From Sarcophilus harrisii (lineage: Eukaryota > Chordata > Mammalia > Dasyuromorphia > Dasyuridae): DNA of 64,000 nt. Numbering within the stretch: position 1 is the first letter of the stretch; every line of letters begins with the position of its first letter. The stretch is taken from contig NC_045428.1 in NCBI RefSeq assembly GCF_902635505.1, positions 64,901,641-64,965,640 on the forward strand, given 5' to 3'. Shown here piece by piece: positions 21,456 to 31,884 of this stretch. The position numbers and the translations under genes were made by a program. Under the pieces are notes generated by a model. That model saw nothing but the letters and a program-made list of their open reading frames with translations. It had not been told where the DNA came from and ran no database searches.

Positions 21456-22429
21456 ACTATTTTACTCCCCTTTGCCTGATGGTGATTTTGGAAGCAAACC
21501 TCAGATTTTCTAGACTATACGTAACATGTAGTAGGCTCTCAAAAGGTGAAATGACTTTAAATATGAAATCAGGGATAGTCTATACCAATTCTCTGTAAAA
21601 CAGCTTAGCCCAAATGCAGACAGCCTCTTCACAAGGTTGATCAAGAGGCAATTTTGTTTATTTGTCCATTTTGTTTTAGGGGATGTTTTTGATCATATCA
21701 ACTCATGACATTGCCTACCAAGGCTGGAAAGAATGAGAATATGCATTGGCTGAAGAAAAATCTTCACAGAAGAAATCAAAATTCCTAACATATGAATGAT
21801 GATGAATTGGAACAATGGTACACAATACAGAGAGACCCACACTGTGGAGTAAGACAAGCTTGGAATTAGAAAACCTGTCTTCAAGTTTTAGTTTCAGAGA
21901 TGGATCTAGGGGTAGGCAAGATGGACAGCTATCTAGAATAGAATATGAAAGGTCACTTTAAAGTATTACTTTAAAAATAAATATGCATGTTTTTAATTCC
22001 AGAAAATCCTATTTGTAATGGATACTTATTTTATGATGTCAAGATTCATGTATTACTGTGGGCAACAAAATGATACAGAAAGAAGTTATTTTCTTTGTTC
22101 TTTTTGGAATCAGGTTCTCCTTTTGTCATTCAGGCTTAGAACTCCTGAAATCCAAAGATCCAGCAGCCTCAGTGTCCCTGGTGGTAGAAATTCCAGGCCA
22201 AACTACCATGCCCAACCCCGGATGTCATTTTTGAAATCTGCTTAGGATGCACAAATACCTTGTCTCAGCTCTGGGTGGGTCTGCTACTTTTTACTGGGTA
22301 GTCAACAGCCTAAAGGAAGGAATAAGGGCAATGGTATTCTGGTGCAATATAGAATTGAGGGAAGAGGTGGGAAGGAACTCTCACCACCTGAATAAACAGC
22401 TTCAGGGAACTGCACTTTATGAGGGTTGC
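21456..22429. other. Unassigned sequence
   Basis: No repeat family recognised. The 75- and 61-codon frames at 22018-22432 lack domains and show no splice context. Confidence 0.3.
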
Positions 22430-23325
22430 TAATTACTTACAGAGTATTTAATGATGGCCCCAACATTAAGAAACAGTGATCTGAAAGTATCATACATCAT
22501 TCTATGGAGGCTGAGCATACCAAAGCAGTTTGTGTACAATTGCTCATCATGGAGTTTTTGGTTCAGTTTATGATGTCTTTCCATCCTCAGATGTCCTATG
22601 CAAATGTCTTGTGGCACTCTCAAGGTTGCGCTGGTTCCATTGGATCTCAGGAGAAGTGTTCCTTGGGAGTCGGGTTCTGAGAGTTCCACCTAAATTGTCC
22701 AAAGCTATGGGAGTGGTCAGAGGGAAGATGGGCAACTAGTCTACCATCTTCTTTCTCAGAATCCTCAAGAACTGAGTCATGTCAGTTCTGAGGGTTTACC
22801 TTCTCTGAGACAAGAAATGCATCAAGTTCCTTTGTTCTAAGACAAAGGCAAACTCAATTTAAACAGCCCATGCTTGAATTAAAGAGGCTGGTGGGAACAT
22901 GATGTGGGCTTACTGCCACATGTGAAAATGAGGCCAGATTGGTTGCCCTGGCCTTGATTCACAACTTAATTCAACAACCCTGTCACTAATTGAAAATCAG
23001 GAAGTCGCTTGCCTGTTGCAAATTCTATTCCCAATCCACCTAATTCAATGAGAAACTTGACTCATCCTAATCAAACCTCTGATTAGACAGAGATGGGATA
23101 TGGGGTTTAATATAGTCCAGACAGCACGTAACTATTCTGATTCTTGGAAGCTTTATTTCATGGGATCCTGAGAAAGAGGGAATAATTAGAGGAGCGTTCT
23201 TCCTTCTGTCATCGCCCTTTCCCTCCAAGTCAGCTTTAATCTTTATAGTATATGGGGCCTCCCGTTCACTTTTCAGAGCTTGGATTGCTGGCTAGGAGAA
23301 CCCTGAACAGAGAAAATAATAATAA
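22430..23325. other. Repeat-free block, candidate conserved noncoding DNA
   Basis: About 900 bases with no recognisable interspersed repeat, unusual in this window. It holds an octamer-like 'tatgcaaatg' near 22598 and, at 22955-23050, a run of homeodomain-type 'taatt' cores ('cacaacttaattcaac', 'cactaattgaaaatc', 'cacctaattcaatg'). Function is inference only. Confidence 0.35.
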
Positions 23326-23334
23326 TATCTAATA

Positions 23335-23495
23335 TCCATATCTATATAATATATTTACAAATATAATACATTTAAAGTTTGTAAATCATTTTGCATACAG
23401 TTATAGCCTATTAGATTCTCATAGTACTTTGAGGTATGTCCTTCCGATAGTCTCATTCCCATTTATAAGATGAGAAAACTGAGACAGGGTATAGG
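23335..23495 (-). mobile_element. MIR SINE, antisense
   Basis: 'taaagtttgtaaatcatttt', 'agattctcatagtactttga' and 'agatgagaaaactgagacag' are the complement of MIR. Confidence 0.7.
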
Positions 23496-23775
23496 TGGGT
23501 AGTCCCGAGGTGGAGCAGTGGACCTGTTTGAATTCAGCCTCTTTGGGCAAGTCATTTAAAATTGATCTGCTTCAGTTTCCTTATATGTAAGATGGGATTA
23601 TCAATTTTACCCACCTCCCAGTTTTTTTGAGAGGATAAAAACGAGACCTTTGTAAAGTGCTTTGCAAACTTTCAAGGTCTCTATAAATGACAGCTTCCAA
23701 ATCAAAACATCACCTTTCTGATGTCATTCATCTTCTTGTAGAACAAAGGACAAACAACAACAACAAAAAATGCTA
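23496..23775 (+). mobile_element. MIR-related SINE (THER1-like) followed by CAA-tailed repeat piece
   Basis: 'gaggtggagcagtggacc' head, 'ctttgggcaagtcattta', 'cttcagtttccttatatg', 'cctttgtaaagtgctttgc', then at 23700-23775 'atcacctttctgatgtcatt' and 'ggacaaacaacaacaac', the tail block shared with 11505-11860. Confidence 0.7.
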
Positions 23776-24324
23776 GTTATTATTAAATGGCTTGCTCATT
23801 GTCACTAATAAATGCCAGAGGCAGAATTCAAAACTAGTTCTGCATGAAAAAATAGAACAATTGGTGCTCTGGTTTTCTGGGAAATAGGAGTGGGATAGAT
23901 AATTTCTCTTTGTCTATAGAAAATCAGAAAAAAAGCTTTGTGGAAAAGGGGGAAGCAGAGAGAAGGGGAAGGTAATTGTTAGGCAGAAAAATGAATGAAG
24001 TAGGCTCTCCCCAGACAAAACAAAGCTGATTTTGGGGCTTCAAGTAAGAGGGGTTTGCAAATTACTCTTTGCTGCCCATGTCAGAAGGATTCCTAACCCC
24101 AAATCCTTGACTCCTAACTATTTCCTACACTCTCTCCAAGACTTTGAGCTGGCTGCTCCCTTTTCCCATATCTGACATACTCTTTCTTCTTACCCCCTCC
24201 TCTTAGTTTTCTCAGCCCTGTTTTGTAGGAGACAATCTCTTTTCTTAGTGCTTGTACCTTTTGAGAATATCTCATAATAAATAACATGAATATAGCTTGT
24301 ATGTACATCATTTTGGGCATATCA
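23776..24324. other. Unassigned sequence
   Basis: No confident repeat or gene call. Confidence 0.3.
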
Positions 24325-24445
24325 TTTTTTTTTTTCATTAGGATGTGGCTTCCTTGAGAGTAGGGAATGGTTTTTGCCTTGCTTTATATATCCAATGGCT
24401 GGCACATAGGAACTACTTAATAATAAATACTTATTGAATGGTTTG
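24325..24445 (+). mobile_element. L2 LINE 3' tail
   Basis: 'ggcttccttgagagtaggga', 'atggctggcacataggaact' and 'aataaatacttattgaatgg' in the L2 order. Confidence 0.75.
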
Positions 24446-25155
24446 GGAGGAAGGTAGCCCAAGGACTCTGTGGGGGGAGAAAGAATCAGTTTCATTTATA
24501 GAAGAATAGACTAAGATTCAGGAGTTCCTATGAAGACCAACTATTCCTTTATCATTTTCACTTTACTGACTTTTGGCTTTCAGTTCTCTAGTATCTGCCC
24601 TCTATTTTCATAGGAAGTGACTCTGTCCCCTCCAGAACAAGTACCCTTCCCACCAGTTGCTTCAAATTTCCTTCTTTCGCTAATTAAAAGCAGCTTCTCT
24701 TGGGGGAAGGGATGGCAGAACTGGAATGAAGAACATACCTTTCAACCATTTTCCTATTCTTCTCTACCCTTTTCTTCTCTTTCTCCCTTGGGTAGATTAG
24801 CTTTCCATTTCCAAATGACTTGGTGGAGAAAACAACTCCTCATCATTGGTTTCTTGTCTACAGGACACTCTCCAATCCCAGCATTTCCTCCTTACCTCTA
24901 CTCCATAACCACTCTAGGCAATAACTGCTATATCTGCCCAAACAAAACCAGCGCCTGTCAGACAAGTCTAAATGCCTGAAAGGGGGACTGATTTCCCTAA
25001 AGAGCACTCAAGTTACTGAATTAAAAACAAAGAAACTAGAAATAACTCCCTAACTCTCCTTTCCTTTCTAAGATCCAAAGACCATTCATTAAAGAAAACC
25101 AAAGTTCAATATAACTCTGTCTTATCCAGATGTTTCAGTATCTAAGAAGGCTTGG
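24446..25155. other. Unassigned sequence
   Basis: No repeat recognised. The 120-codon frame at 24617-24979 is the longest here; it is Ser/Pro/Phe-rich with no domain I know and no codon or splice evidence. Confidence 0.3.
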
Positions 25156-25159
25156 ACAT

Positions 25160-25378
25160 AATCAGTCTAAAAGGTCTCTTAAGCACCTATTATAGGCTAT
25201 GCACTATGCTGAGCTCTAAAGATACAAAGAAATCCCCTTTCCCATTCCCCAAAAATCCCTCAAGACAATCACAGTCTGATGGGGGAAAGAATCTGCAAAC
25301 AATTGTGTACAAATAAGATTTATACAGGATAAATTGGAGACCATTCATATGGGGATTACTCTAGCATTGGGGGGGGGG
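25160..25378 (-). mobile_element. Old L2-antisense-type repeat, left part
   Basis: 'gcacctattataggctatgc' and 'actatgctgagctctaaaga' are the antisense L2 tail; then 'gacaatcacagtctgatgg' and 'tacaggataaattggagac'. It ends at a poly(G) run and an L1 insertion, and appears to resume at 25986. Confidence 0.6.
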
Positions 25379-25381
25379 GGG
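25369..25381. repeat. Poly(G) run beside poly(A)
   Basis: Thirteen or so consecutive G, then 'atcaaaaaaaaaag'. Similar G/C homopolymers next to A/T tracts occur at 15812, 29971 and 57543. Confidence 0.9.
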
Positions 25382-25384
25382 ATC

Positions 25385-25985
25385 AAAAAAAAAAGTATTT
25401 TATTTTTCCAAATACACACAAAGATAGTTTTCAACATTCACCTTTGCAAAACCTTGCGTTTCATTTTTTTCTCTCTCTCCTTTTCCCCTCCCCCAAGACA
25501 TTAAACAATCCAATATAGACCAAACATGTGCAATTTTTCTAAACTTATTTCCATATTTATCATGCTGAACAAGAATAATCAGATTAAAAGGGAACAAAAT
25601 GTGATGAAGAACAAAGCAAAAAGCAAGCAAACAAAATAAATGTGAAAATATTATGCTTCAATCCACATTCAGTCTCCATAGTTTTTTTTTTTTTGGATGT
25701 GGATGAAACTTTCCACCACAAAGCTTGGAATTTCCTTGAATCACCTCATTGTTAAAAAGTCCATCACAGTTGATCATCACATAATCTTGTTTTTGTTGAT
25801 TATAGTGTTCTCTTGGTTCTGGTCACTTCACTTAACATCAATTCATGTAAGAATTTCCAGGCTTTTCTGAAATCAGCCTGCACATCATTTCTTATAAAAT
25901 AATATTCCATTACATTCATATGCAATAACTTATTCAACCATTCCTGATTAATGGGCATCCACTCAATTTCCAATTCAGGAAAGAT
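25385..25985 (-). mobile_element. L1 LINE 3' end
   Basis: Minus-strand L1: tail complement 'caaaaaaaaaagtatttta' at the low-coordinate end, UTR 'gttttcaacattcacctttg' and 'cattcagtctccatagtttt', ORF2 end 'tcttggttctggtcacttca' and 'ccattcctgattaatgggca'. It interrupts the repeat called at 25160 and 25986. Confidence 0.85.
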
Positions 25986-26395
25986 TTCTTACAGAAGAAC
26001 ATACATTAACTGAGACTTGAGGGAAGCCATGAAGTGAAGATGAGGAAGGAGACAAGAGGGACAACCAGTAAAAATTCGTGTCAGAGTGTCAAGTATGAGG
26101 AGCAAAGAGGATAATGTTGTAGGAATATGGGGAATGGGCATGGTAAAGGAAAAGTAAACTACAAGAACACTAGGAAGGTGGAAAGGAGTCAAAGGATTTT
26201 GTATTTTCTCCAGGAGGTGGTAGGGATCCACTGGAGTTTATTGAGTTGGGATATCTTGATCAGTTGGGAGCTGAAGAGAGACCAGTTTGGCAATTGAGTG
26301 GAGGATGAAATGAATGGAGAAAGACTTGAAACAGATGTTGGAGCAGTCTAGATGCAAAGTGATGAAGACCTATACCTGGGTAACATTGAACCATT
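25986..26395 (-). mobile_element. Old L2-antisense-type repeat, right part
   Basis: Purine-rich body: 'tgagacttgagggaagcc', 'ggattttgtattttctcc', 'ccactggagtttattgagt', 'gtctagatgcaaagtgatg'. The same ordered blocks occur at 57050-57420 and partly at 19075. I know this as a frequent marsupial repeat but do not assert its family. Confidence 0.55.
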
Positions 26396-26494
26396 TATCC
26401 ATTTGTTTCAAATTTCAATAAAATCAATTAGGTTGTGTTTAAGCCTTTGTTAAAATTGGCTTCCTTCTCCCCAGAGTCACAAAAGGCTGAAACT

Positions 26495-26645
26495 AAAAGG
26501 GTCTTACAGGTTGTCCATCCATTCTAACTCCTTAACTTTACAGAAGGGGAAATTGAGGCTGGGAGGGTGAAGCAACTGACCCAAAGTCCCACAACACACA
26601 TTCAACACATTCTCCACATTGACTCCAGGCTTCTTTTTTGTAAGA
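26495..26645 (+). mobile_element. MIR/MAR1-like SINE
   Basis: 'gtcttacaggttgtccatcc', 'agaaggggaaattgaggctg' and 'aagcaactgacccaaagtcc' in order. Confidence 0.65.
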
Positions 26646-26714
26646 CTTGCTGACTCAGCTCAGAATTTGAATATTTACTTAATAATTCTTTTCTGTGTTC
26701 TTTGTCATGTGCAC

Positions 26715-27115
26715 AGGCACAATTCCATAGAAATTAGAACTGTACTGAATCTTTGAGGTTATCTAGTCTCAATGGTTCTCAAACTTTTGTTTTCAGTATC
26801 TTTATCCTATTAAAAATTATTGAGGATCTCTCCAAAGCATTTTTGTTTATCTGGGTTATATTTATAGACATTTACCATATTGGAAATTAAAAACTATTAT
26901 TGAATTTGTAGACCCTCTAAAAGCGTTTCAGAGATCTCCAGGATTTTCTAGACCATACTTTGAGAACCACTGATCTAGTGCATCAAGTTCATTCTGCAAA
27001 AGAAGAATCTGCAGTCAAACAACATAGGTAGTAAGAGTCTCAGAGTTGAGATTTGAATTTTGGTCTTCCAACTTCAAAACTACTTCTCTTTCTATAGTAT
27101 GCTATTCCTCAAGGA
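26715..27115 (+). mobile_element. MIR/MAR1-like SINE split by a hAT
   Basis: Left part to 26768 ('ttgaggttatctagtc') and right part from 26973 ('atctagtgcatcaagttc', 'agaatctgcagtcaaacaac', 'gagatttgaattttggtctt', 'tctctttctatagtatgc') together make one SINE. The break falls in the element's own 'atctagtcc' block. Confidence 0.75.
26770..26972. mobile_element. Complete short hAT transposon with TIRs and 8-bp duplication
   Basis: Left end 'caatggttctcaaactt'; right end, reverse complemented, 'cagtggttctcaaagta'. Flanks 'atctagtc' (26761-26768) and 'atctagtg' (26973-26980) form an 8-bp target duplication with one mismatch (one extra T before the left end). The body, 'gagg...catttttgtttatctgggttatat', matches the broken copy at 2771. 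The 203 bp hold no transposase, so it is non-autonomous. Confidence 0.85.
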
Positions 27116-27169
27116 CTCAATAGTGTAGAAATTACATTGGAGGGTTAACATAGAGAGACAAGCATTAAA

Positions 27170-27412
27170 ATACATCTACTATATGCTAATCACTGTGCTA
27201 GGTGCTTTATAAATATTATCTCATTTCTTTCTCACAACTGCCTGAGAATAGGTGCTATTATTTCTTTTTTACAGTCAAGAAAATTGAGAAAGACAATGGT
27301 TAAGTGACTTTCTTAGAACTCCACAAATAGTGTTTAAGTAAGGTTAAATTTGAATTCAGTTCTTCCTGACTTCAGACTTAGTTCTCTATCCACTTTATTG
27401 CCTATGTGTCTC
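27170..27412 (-). mobile_element. MIR SINE, antisense, near full length
   Basis: 'ctactatatgctaatcactg', 'aaatattatctcatttcttt', 'cagtcaagaaaattgagaaa', 'gttaagtgactttcttagaa' and 'ctctatccactttattgcc'. Confidence 0.8.
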
Positions 27413-27424
27413 TAATTAGAAAGA

Positions 27425-27575
27425 TGTTGGGTTAGCTAGGTAGTGTAGTGGATAGCTCACTGGCCTTGGAGCCAGGAGGATTTGAGTTCAAATCTGAGAT
27501 CAGATGCTTGTGTGATTCTAGGAAGCTAGGCATGTTTCTTAATTCTGATTCCCTGCCCTCTCCTGTCAAATAAAT
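27425..27575 (+). mobile_element. Marsupial tRNA-headed SINE
   Basis: 'gttagctaggtagtgtagtg', 'gccttggagccaggaggatt', 'tgagttcaaatctgagatca'; the 3' end runs into a (TG)n array. Confidence 0.8.
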
Positions 27576-27576
<1 letters not shown>

Positions 27577-27608
<32 letters not shown>

Positions 27609-27610
27609 AT
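27577..27610. repeat. (TG)n microsatellite
   Basis: About 15 TG units preceded by TATATA. Confidence 0.95.
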
Positions 27611-27734
27611 ACAATACATAATTTTGTATAAGGATGGGCAAACTGTAATGTATGTGTAAAAAAGTGATGTTCAGTATGATTTTTAGTGTCACAGTTGCTG
27701 AAGTTATGGAGAGAAGTTTGTGTGGTTTAGGATC

Positions 27735-27848
27735 ATATCAGGTCATAAGAACTAAGAAAAACCTTAGAGATTATCTAGTCAGATTTCTTTTGTTTTAAAG
27801 CTAAAGAAATGGGCATAGAAAAGGTAAATGGTTTGTTCAACAAAGTTA
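27735..27848 (+). mobile_element. MIR/MAR1-like SINE fragment
   Basis: 'cttagagattatctagtcag' followed by 'aaagaaatgggcatagaaaa' and 'gtaaatggtttgttcaac'. Confidence 0.55.
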
Positions 27849-27849
27849 T

Positions 27850-27990
27850 TCTTCATTCTTTGTTTTTGAAGAAGACCAATGACATAAGGAAGAGATGTCT
27901 TGACTTATGTGTGAACTGGATTTAAATGAAACAGATGCACAAAAAGTCAACAATCTTACTGTCTTTTCCAGAGTCATCAGTGGTAAGACA
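27850..27990 (-). repeat. CAA-tailed marsupial repeat, antisense
   Basis: 'tgtttttgaagaagaccaat', 'gacataaggaagagatgtct' and 'actggatttaaatgaaacag' are the complement of the repeat at 11505 and 61840. Confidence 0.6.
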
Positions 27991-28114
27991 AGACAAAAGT
28001 CAAGATGACTGATGATGGCCTCAAATTCAATGGATGAACTAGGTATCTTTACTATTTGACAAGCTCTAGACACTCCACAGCACACGTTTCAGCTGGTGCC
28101 AAGGCTGTTTTAAA

Positions 28115-28497
28115 TATCATAAAAATATGTGTAAATCCAATATAGGCATCCATATTTATACAATTATCTTGCTGCACAAGAAGTATCAGATCAAAAAGGA
28201 AAAAAATGAGGAAGAAAATAAAATTCAAGCAAACAATAACAAAAGAAGTGAAAATTCTATGTTGTGATCCACACTCAGTTCCCACAGTTCTCTCTCTGGG
28301 TTAGATGGCTTTCATCATCACAAGATCTTTGAAACTGACCTGAATCAGCTCATTGTTGAGGAGAGCCACTCAGAATTGATTATCATATAATCTTGTTGCC
28401 ATGTGCAATGATCTCCTGGTTCTGCTCATTTCACTCAGCATCAGTTCATGTAAGTCTCTCCAGGCCTCTCCAAAATCCTCTTGCTGATCGTTTGAGG
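28115..28497 (-). mobile_element. L1 LINE 3' end
   Basis: 'cttgctgcacaagaagtatc', 'cactcagttcccacagttct', 'tcctggttctgctcatttca', 'ctctccaggcctctccaaaa' and 'tgctgatcgttt' give the UTR and last codons of ORF2 in antisense. Confidence 0.85.
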
Positions 28498-29130
28498 TCT
28501 GTTGGATATCCTCAATGATACAGATAGCAAAGTGGCAGACAATATTTGAGCCTACATACTCTCACCCCAAATCCAACTCTCTTTGCATAGTACCAAAATC
28601 AATCCTTCTCCAGGTTTGGTGCTAGAATTGCCTGGAATCTAAGACTCAAGAAATGGCTTCTCTTTGGTGTCTCTTATATCTCTATGGACCAGCTGAAAAT
28701 AGTGAGGTTTCCCAAACACATAGACAGCTGTCACCTCATCCCACCATATGAGGGAGTAACAACTGTAGAGTTTGCAAACCACTCTCAGGTATTTTGTCTG
28801 CTCTTCCAGGCACCCTCTCTTGCAATACTCTCATGACATTCCCCATAGGCTGAGGGAACATGTCTGTTTAGGGTTTATTTTGCAACTGTTAGACGTGTTG
28901 GCTATGCTTCCTCATTTGATTATGGAGAATGTTTAGGATCAGAAAGTGTTTTCTAAATCCTCTTCTTATCTAACTCTCTATTTGCTCCCTCTAGGACTCA
29001 GTTGGATCCAATGGCATCTGGACCTTCTTTCCTACTCTACAAAGAGCCTCAGGCAATCCTTGCTTCTTGATTTGAAAGCTCATCCAGGCAATAGCAGTGG
29101 AGTTGACTGGTCTATTCTTATATGATGTCT
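28498..29130. other. Unassigned sequence
   Basis: No repeat, coding or RNA match recognised in about 630 bases. Confidence 0.35.
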
Positions 29131-29155
29131 TTTTTTTTTTTTTTTTTTTTTTTTA
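29131..29155. repeat. Poly(T) run
   Basis: About 24 T. It could be the tail of a minus-strand retroposon lying to its right, but I recognise none there. Confidence 0.9.
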
Positions 29156-29797
29156 AACAAAGCTGGAACAGCTGGGTTGAAGGCTAGCAGCTGGGACTAC
29201 AAATTCCAGAGGCTAGCAAGGGGCCACACTGGCTCCTAGAGGGGAAAAAGTAATCTCCTGACTTAAAATCAAGGAGACCTCAAAGCAGTAGAACAAGAAA
29301 AAATCATGAAGGAATTTACCAGAAGCAAATTTCCTAAGATGCTTTTTCAATATTCTTCATATTCAATCTCCATAAATTTTTATGCTCACCCTACCCCTAA
29401 AACTTCATATCCATTGCCAGAAAGTTCCCAATAATTGCTCTTTTAGATGGAGAGAGATGGAATGGGGGACTGAAATCCAAAAATAATGTCAAAATATTAT
29501 TTATTTCATATTCTTCCACTTTTATCAAAAGAGATGAATATCCTGGAAGGGAAAACTAATCACAGTGAAGAGTGAACAAAATAGGTCTGTTTAAAATAAA
29601 CAAGCAAATATAAATTGGTCACAAAAAAACTACCAAGTATCCCAGATAATGTTACAGACACTTTCTCTTACATGATGGAACTTACAAATGACTGGTAGTC
29701 TTGGAGGAAAGGAAGCCAGGACCAACCCTGCATCTGGATATAGGTAATACTTAGTTAGAGCTGGGGAAAAAAGAAAGGAAGGAAGAAAACAATACTA
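29156..29797. other. Unassigned sequence
   Basis: No family recognised. If the poly(T) at 29131 is a retroposon tail, this is where its body would be. Confidence 0.3.
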
Positions 29798-29940
29798 GTG
29801 GTATGGCTGGATCAAAGAAACAGTTTATTAGCTTTTTGGGGCATAGTTCTAAATTATTCTCTGGAATGGTTGGATCAGTTTACAACTTCACCACTACAAT
29901 ACTAGAGTCCCAGTTTTCCCACATCCTCTTCAACATTTAT
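29798..29940 (-). mobile_element. L1 ORF2 fragment, 3' part (downstream of the CCT6A insertion)
   Basis: Its complement carries 'tgggaaaactgggac' and 'ccaaccattccagag', the region coding WRGCGKTGT and QPFWR in the L1 at 53900-54000. It is continuous with the L1 piece at 31898-32215 once the CCT6A retrocopy is removed. Confidence 0.8.
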
Positions 29941-29961
29941 CTTTTTCTTTTTCTTTCTTTC
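29941..29961. repeat. A-rich tail / target-site copy of the CCT6A retrocopy
   Basis: CTTTTT/CTTTC pattern, on the minus strand an A-rich run with G interruptions. It resembles 'ccttttctttctt' at 31885-31897, so tail and target duplication cannot be cleanly separated. Confidence 0.5.
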
Positions 29962-31884
29962 TTTTTTTTTGGGGGGGGGGAGTAAAAAGGACTGCAGCTT
30001 TAATCATAGGCCTCAGTGCAATTAAAAAAAAATAAATACTGTAATCCATTTTAGAACCTTACATTTGGATAGGGGCCAATAATTTCTGTTTTAGGGACCA
30101 GGTTTACTGCAACAGTAAGAAAAACAATTATTTTTTGGGAAATCCTTTGGCAGCTGGGAAGAACAACCACCACTAGTAGCCACAGGTTGCGGTTCTTTCT
30201 GTAGGACCTTCGTGATTCCACTGCTTACAATGGAAATCTTGAGATTCCACTCAACCTTTCAGAGAAGACATCCCAGTGCGCATGATCTCATCAACCAGGA
30301 GGATATTGGTGGCAATCACAGTGCAAGAGTGAAGCAGCTACTTCTTGACACAATAGTTATCCCAGATGCCAGCTTCAGCAGCAACAATGGGCTCACCTTT
30401 CTTTAAATCAACACCAACAAGTTGTCCTGATTCTGCATGTTCAGCCTGTATCTTAACTAGTGTTTCCTGAAGGTCAAAACCAGAGTTCTGAGCAAGAACC
30501 TTGGGAATAATGAGCAGCACATCAGCAAAAGCTTGGACTCCAAGACAGGCTCTTCCCTTAACGTTGGGCTTATGTTTAATGAGAGCTTCAGTGATGGCAA
30601 CTTCCACTGCGCCAGCCCCGGGTACCACACAGCCATCTTCGATGGCATTCTTGACCGCTCGCAGGCCGTCTCTCACTGCGTCCTTGATCTGGGTGATAGT
30701 GTGCTTATTGGGTCCCTTGATCAACAAGGTGACAGATCGAGGGTTGACACACTTCTTGATGAAGGTGAACTTCTCTTCTCCTAGTGTGTATTCATAGACA
30801 AGTCCTGCATGTCCCAAACAGTCAGGATTTAAGCCATCTAGAGAATTCATAGCCATTCCACCACATGCAAGAGTCAACCTCTCCATATTTCTTCTTTTTG
30901 CTCTGCGGAGAGCTACTATGCCTTCTTTTGCAAGAGCATCTAAAGAAAATGGGTCAATTCTCTTTTGATTAATAACAACAAATCCTTTGTCTGAATCACC
31001 ACACACTTTTCTTTTCAGGTCTACTATTTTCTTTACTCTATCTTCAATGAATTTCCTTTCTGCTTTTACTAGTTTCTCTCTTTCCTCCTCACTTTTGTAA
31101 AAAAAATCCAGAATTCACTTCTGTTTTCATATTCTAATGATACATTGCACGTAAGAATGTAAGCATCTTCTAGTCTTTTCTTCATATCAGGATGGCGGGC
31201 ACCATGGTCCAGAACCAGCCCTCTGATCAACGATGTGTCAGTTTCTGATTTATGCTTCATCTCCATGATTTCTACCATGAAAAGATCTACAGGTTCTCCA
31301 GGTCTTCTGACAGCCAAAATTGAGTCCACCACTGCCTCTGTCAGCACGTCGGCCAGGTCAGCATTGACTTTGGTGCACAGGGATGTTCGAGCCACATCCA
31401 TGAGGATTTCTCTATCGATTTCTTTGCTTATTTTGATTTGATCCAAGACTTCAAGGGCCTTTGTCTTAGCAGCTTCAAACCCTTCAGTTATGATTCTAGG
31501 GTGCAGACCTTCAGAGATGTAGAGATCGGCCTGCTTCAGCAACTCCCCAATGATGAGAACATTGGAAGTGGTGCCATCGCCAGGAATATCATCCTGGGCT
31601 GTAGCTACTTTTGCAATCAAGGAGGCTGTTGGGTGTTGAATTTGCATCTCGTGTAACAGCATGTTGCCATCCTTGGTGAGCTTGATGTCTCCGGCGCCAG
31701 AAACAAGCATTTTCATGGTGCCCTTGGGCCCCAGGTTGGTCCTCAGCACATCCTGCAGCCCTCAGGCCAAGCTGATGTTCACGGCCAGCGCCGCCTGGGC
31801 CCTGGCCACCTCGGCTTTGGGATTCAGCGCCTTCACGGCCGACATGGCTGGGGAGCGGCGGCAGCAGAGCAGGAGGCGGGCTCT
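29962..31884 (-). pseudogene. CCT6A: Processed pseudogene of CCT6A (TCP1 chaperonin subunit zeta)
   Basis: CCT6A encodes one of eight subunits of the cytosolic TRiC/CCT ring that folds actin, tubulin and other proteins using ATP. The reading region runs from the ATG at 31843-31845 to the TGA at 30251-30253: 1595 bases against 1596 for a 531-codon family member, with no introns. Visible family features: '[17 protein letters not shown]', '[13 protein letters not shown]', '[14 protein letters not shown]', '[12 protein letters not shown]' and the C-terminus 'DEIMRTGMSSLKG'. Damage: a TGA near codon 27 (Arg in the family), a 2-base loss and a 1-base gain about 25 bases apart near codon 240, and a TAG at a Gln codon just after 'DNYCVKK'. 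The conserved Thr before GDGTT is Pro. A 5' UTR of about 35 bases, a 3' UTR with ATTAAA (29999-30004 on minus) and an A-rich tail mark an mRNA copy. It is closer to CCT6A than to CCT6B. I infer no function. Confidence 0.96.

Noticed and set aside
24617-24979. 120-codon frame
   Set aside because: No domain, no codon bias I can see, no splice or promoter context. Conservation data would be needed to revive it.
29190-29215. ZNF143-like promoter motif ('gggactacaaattccag')
   Set aside because: Only a partial match in otherwise unremarkable DNA; no CpG island or transcript evidence.
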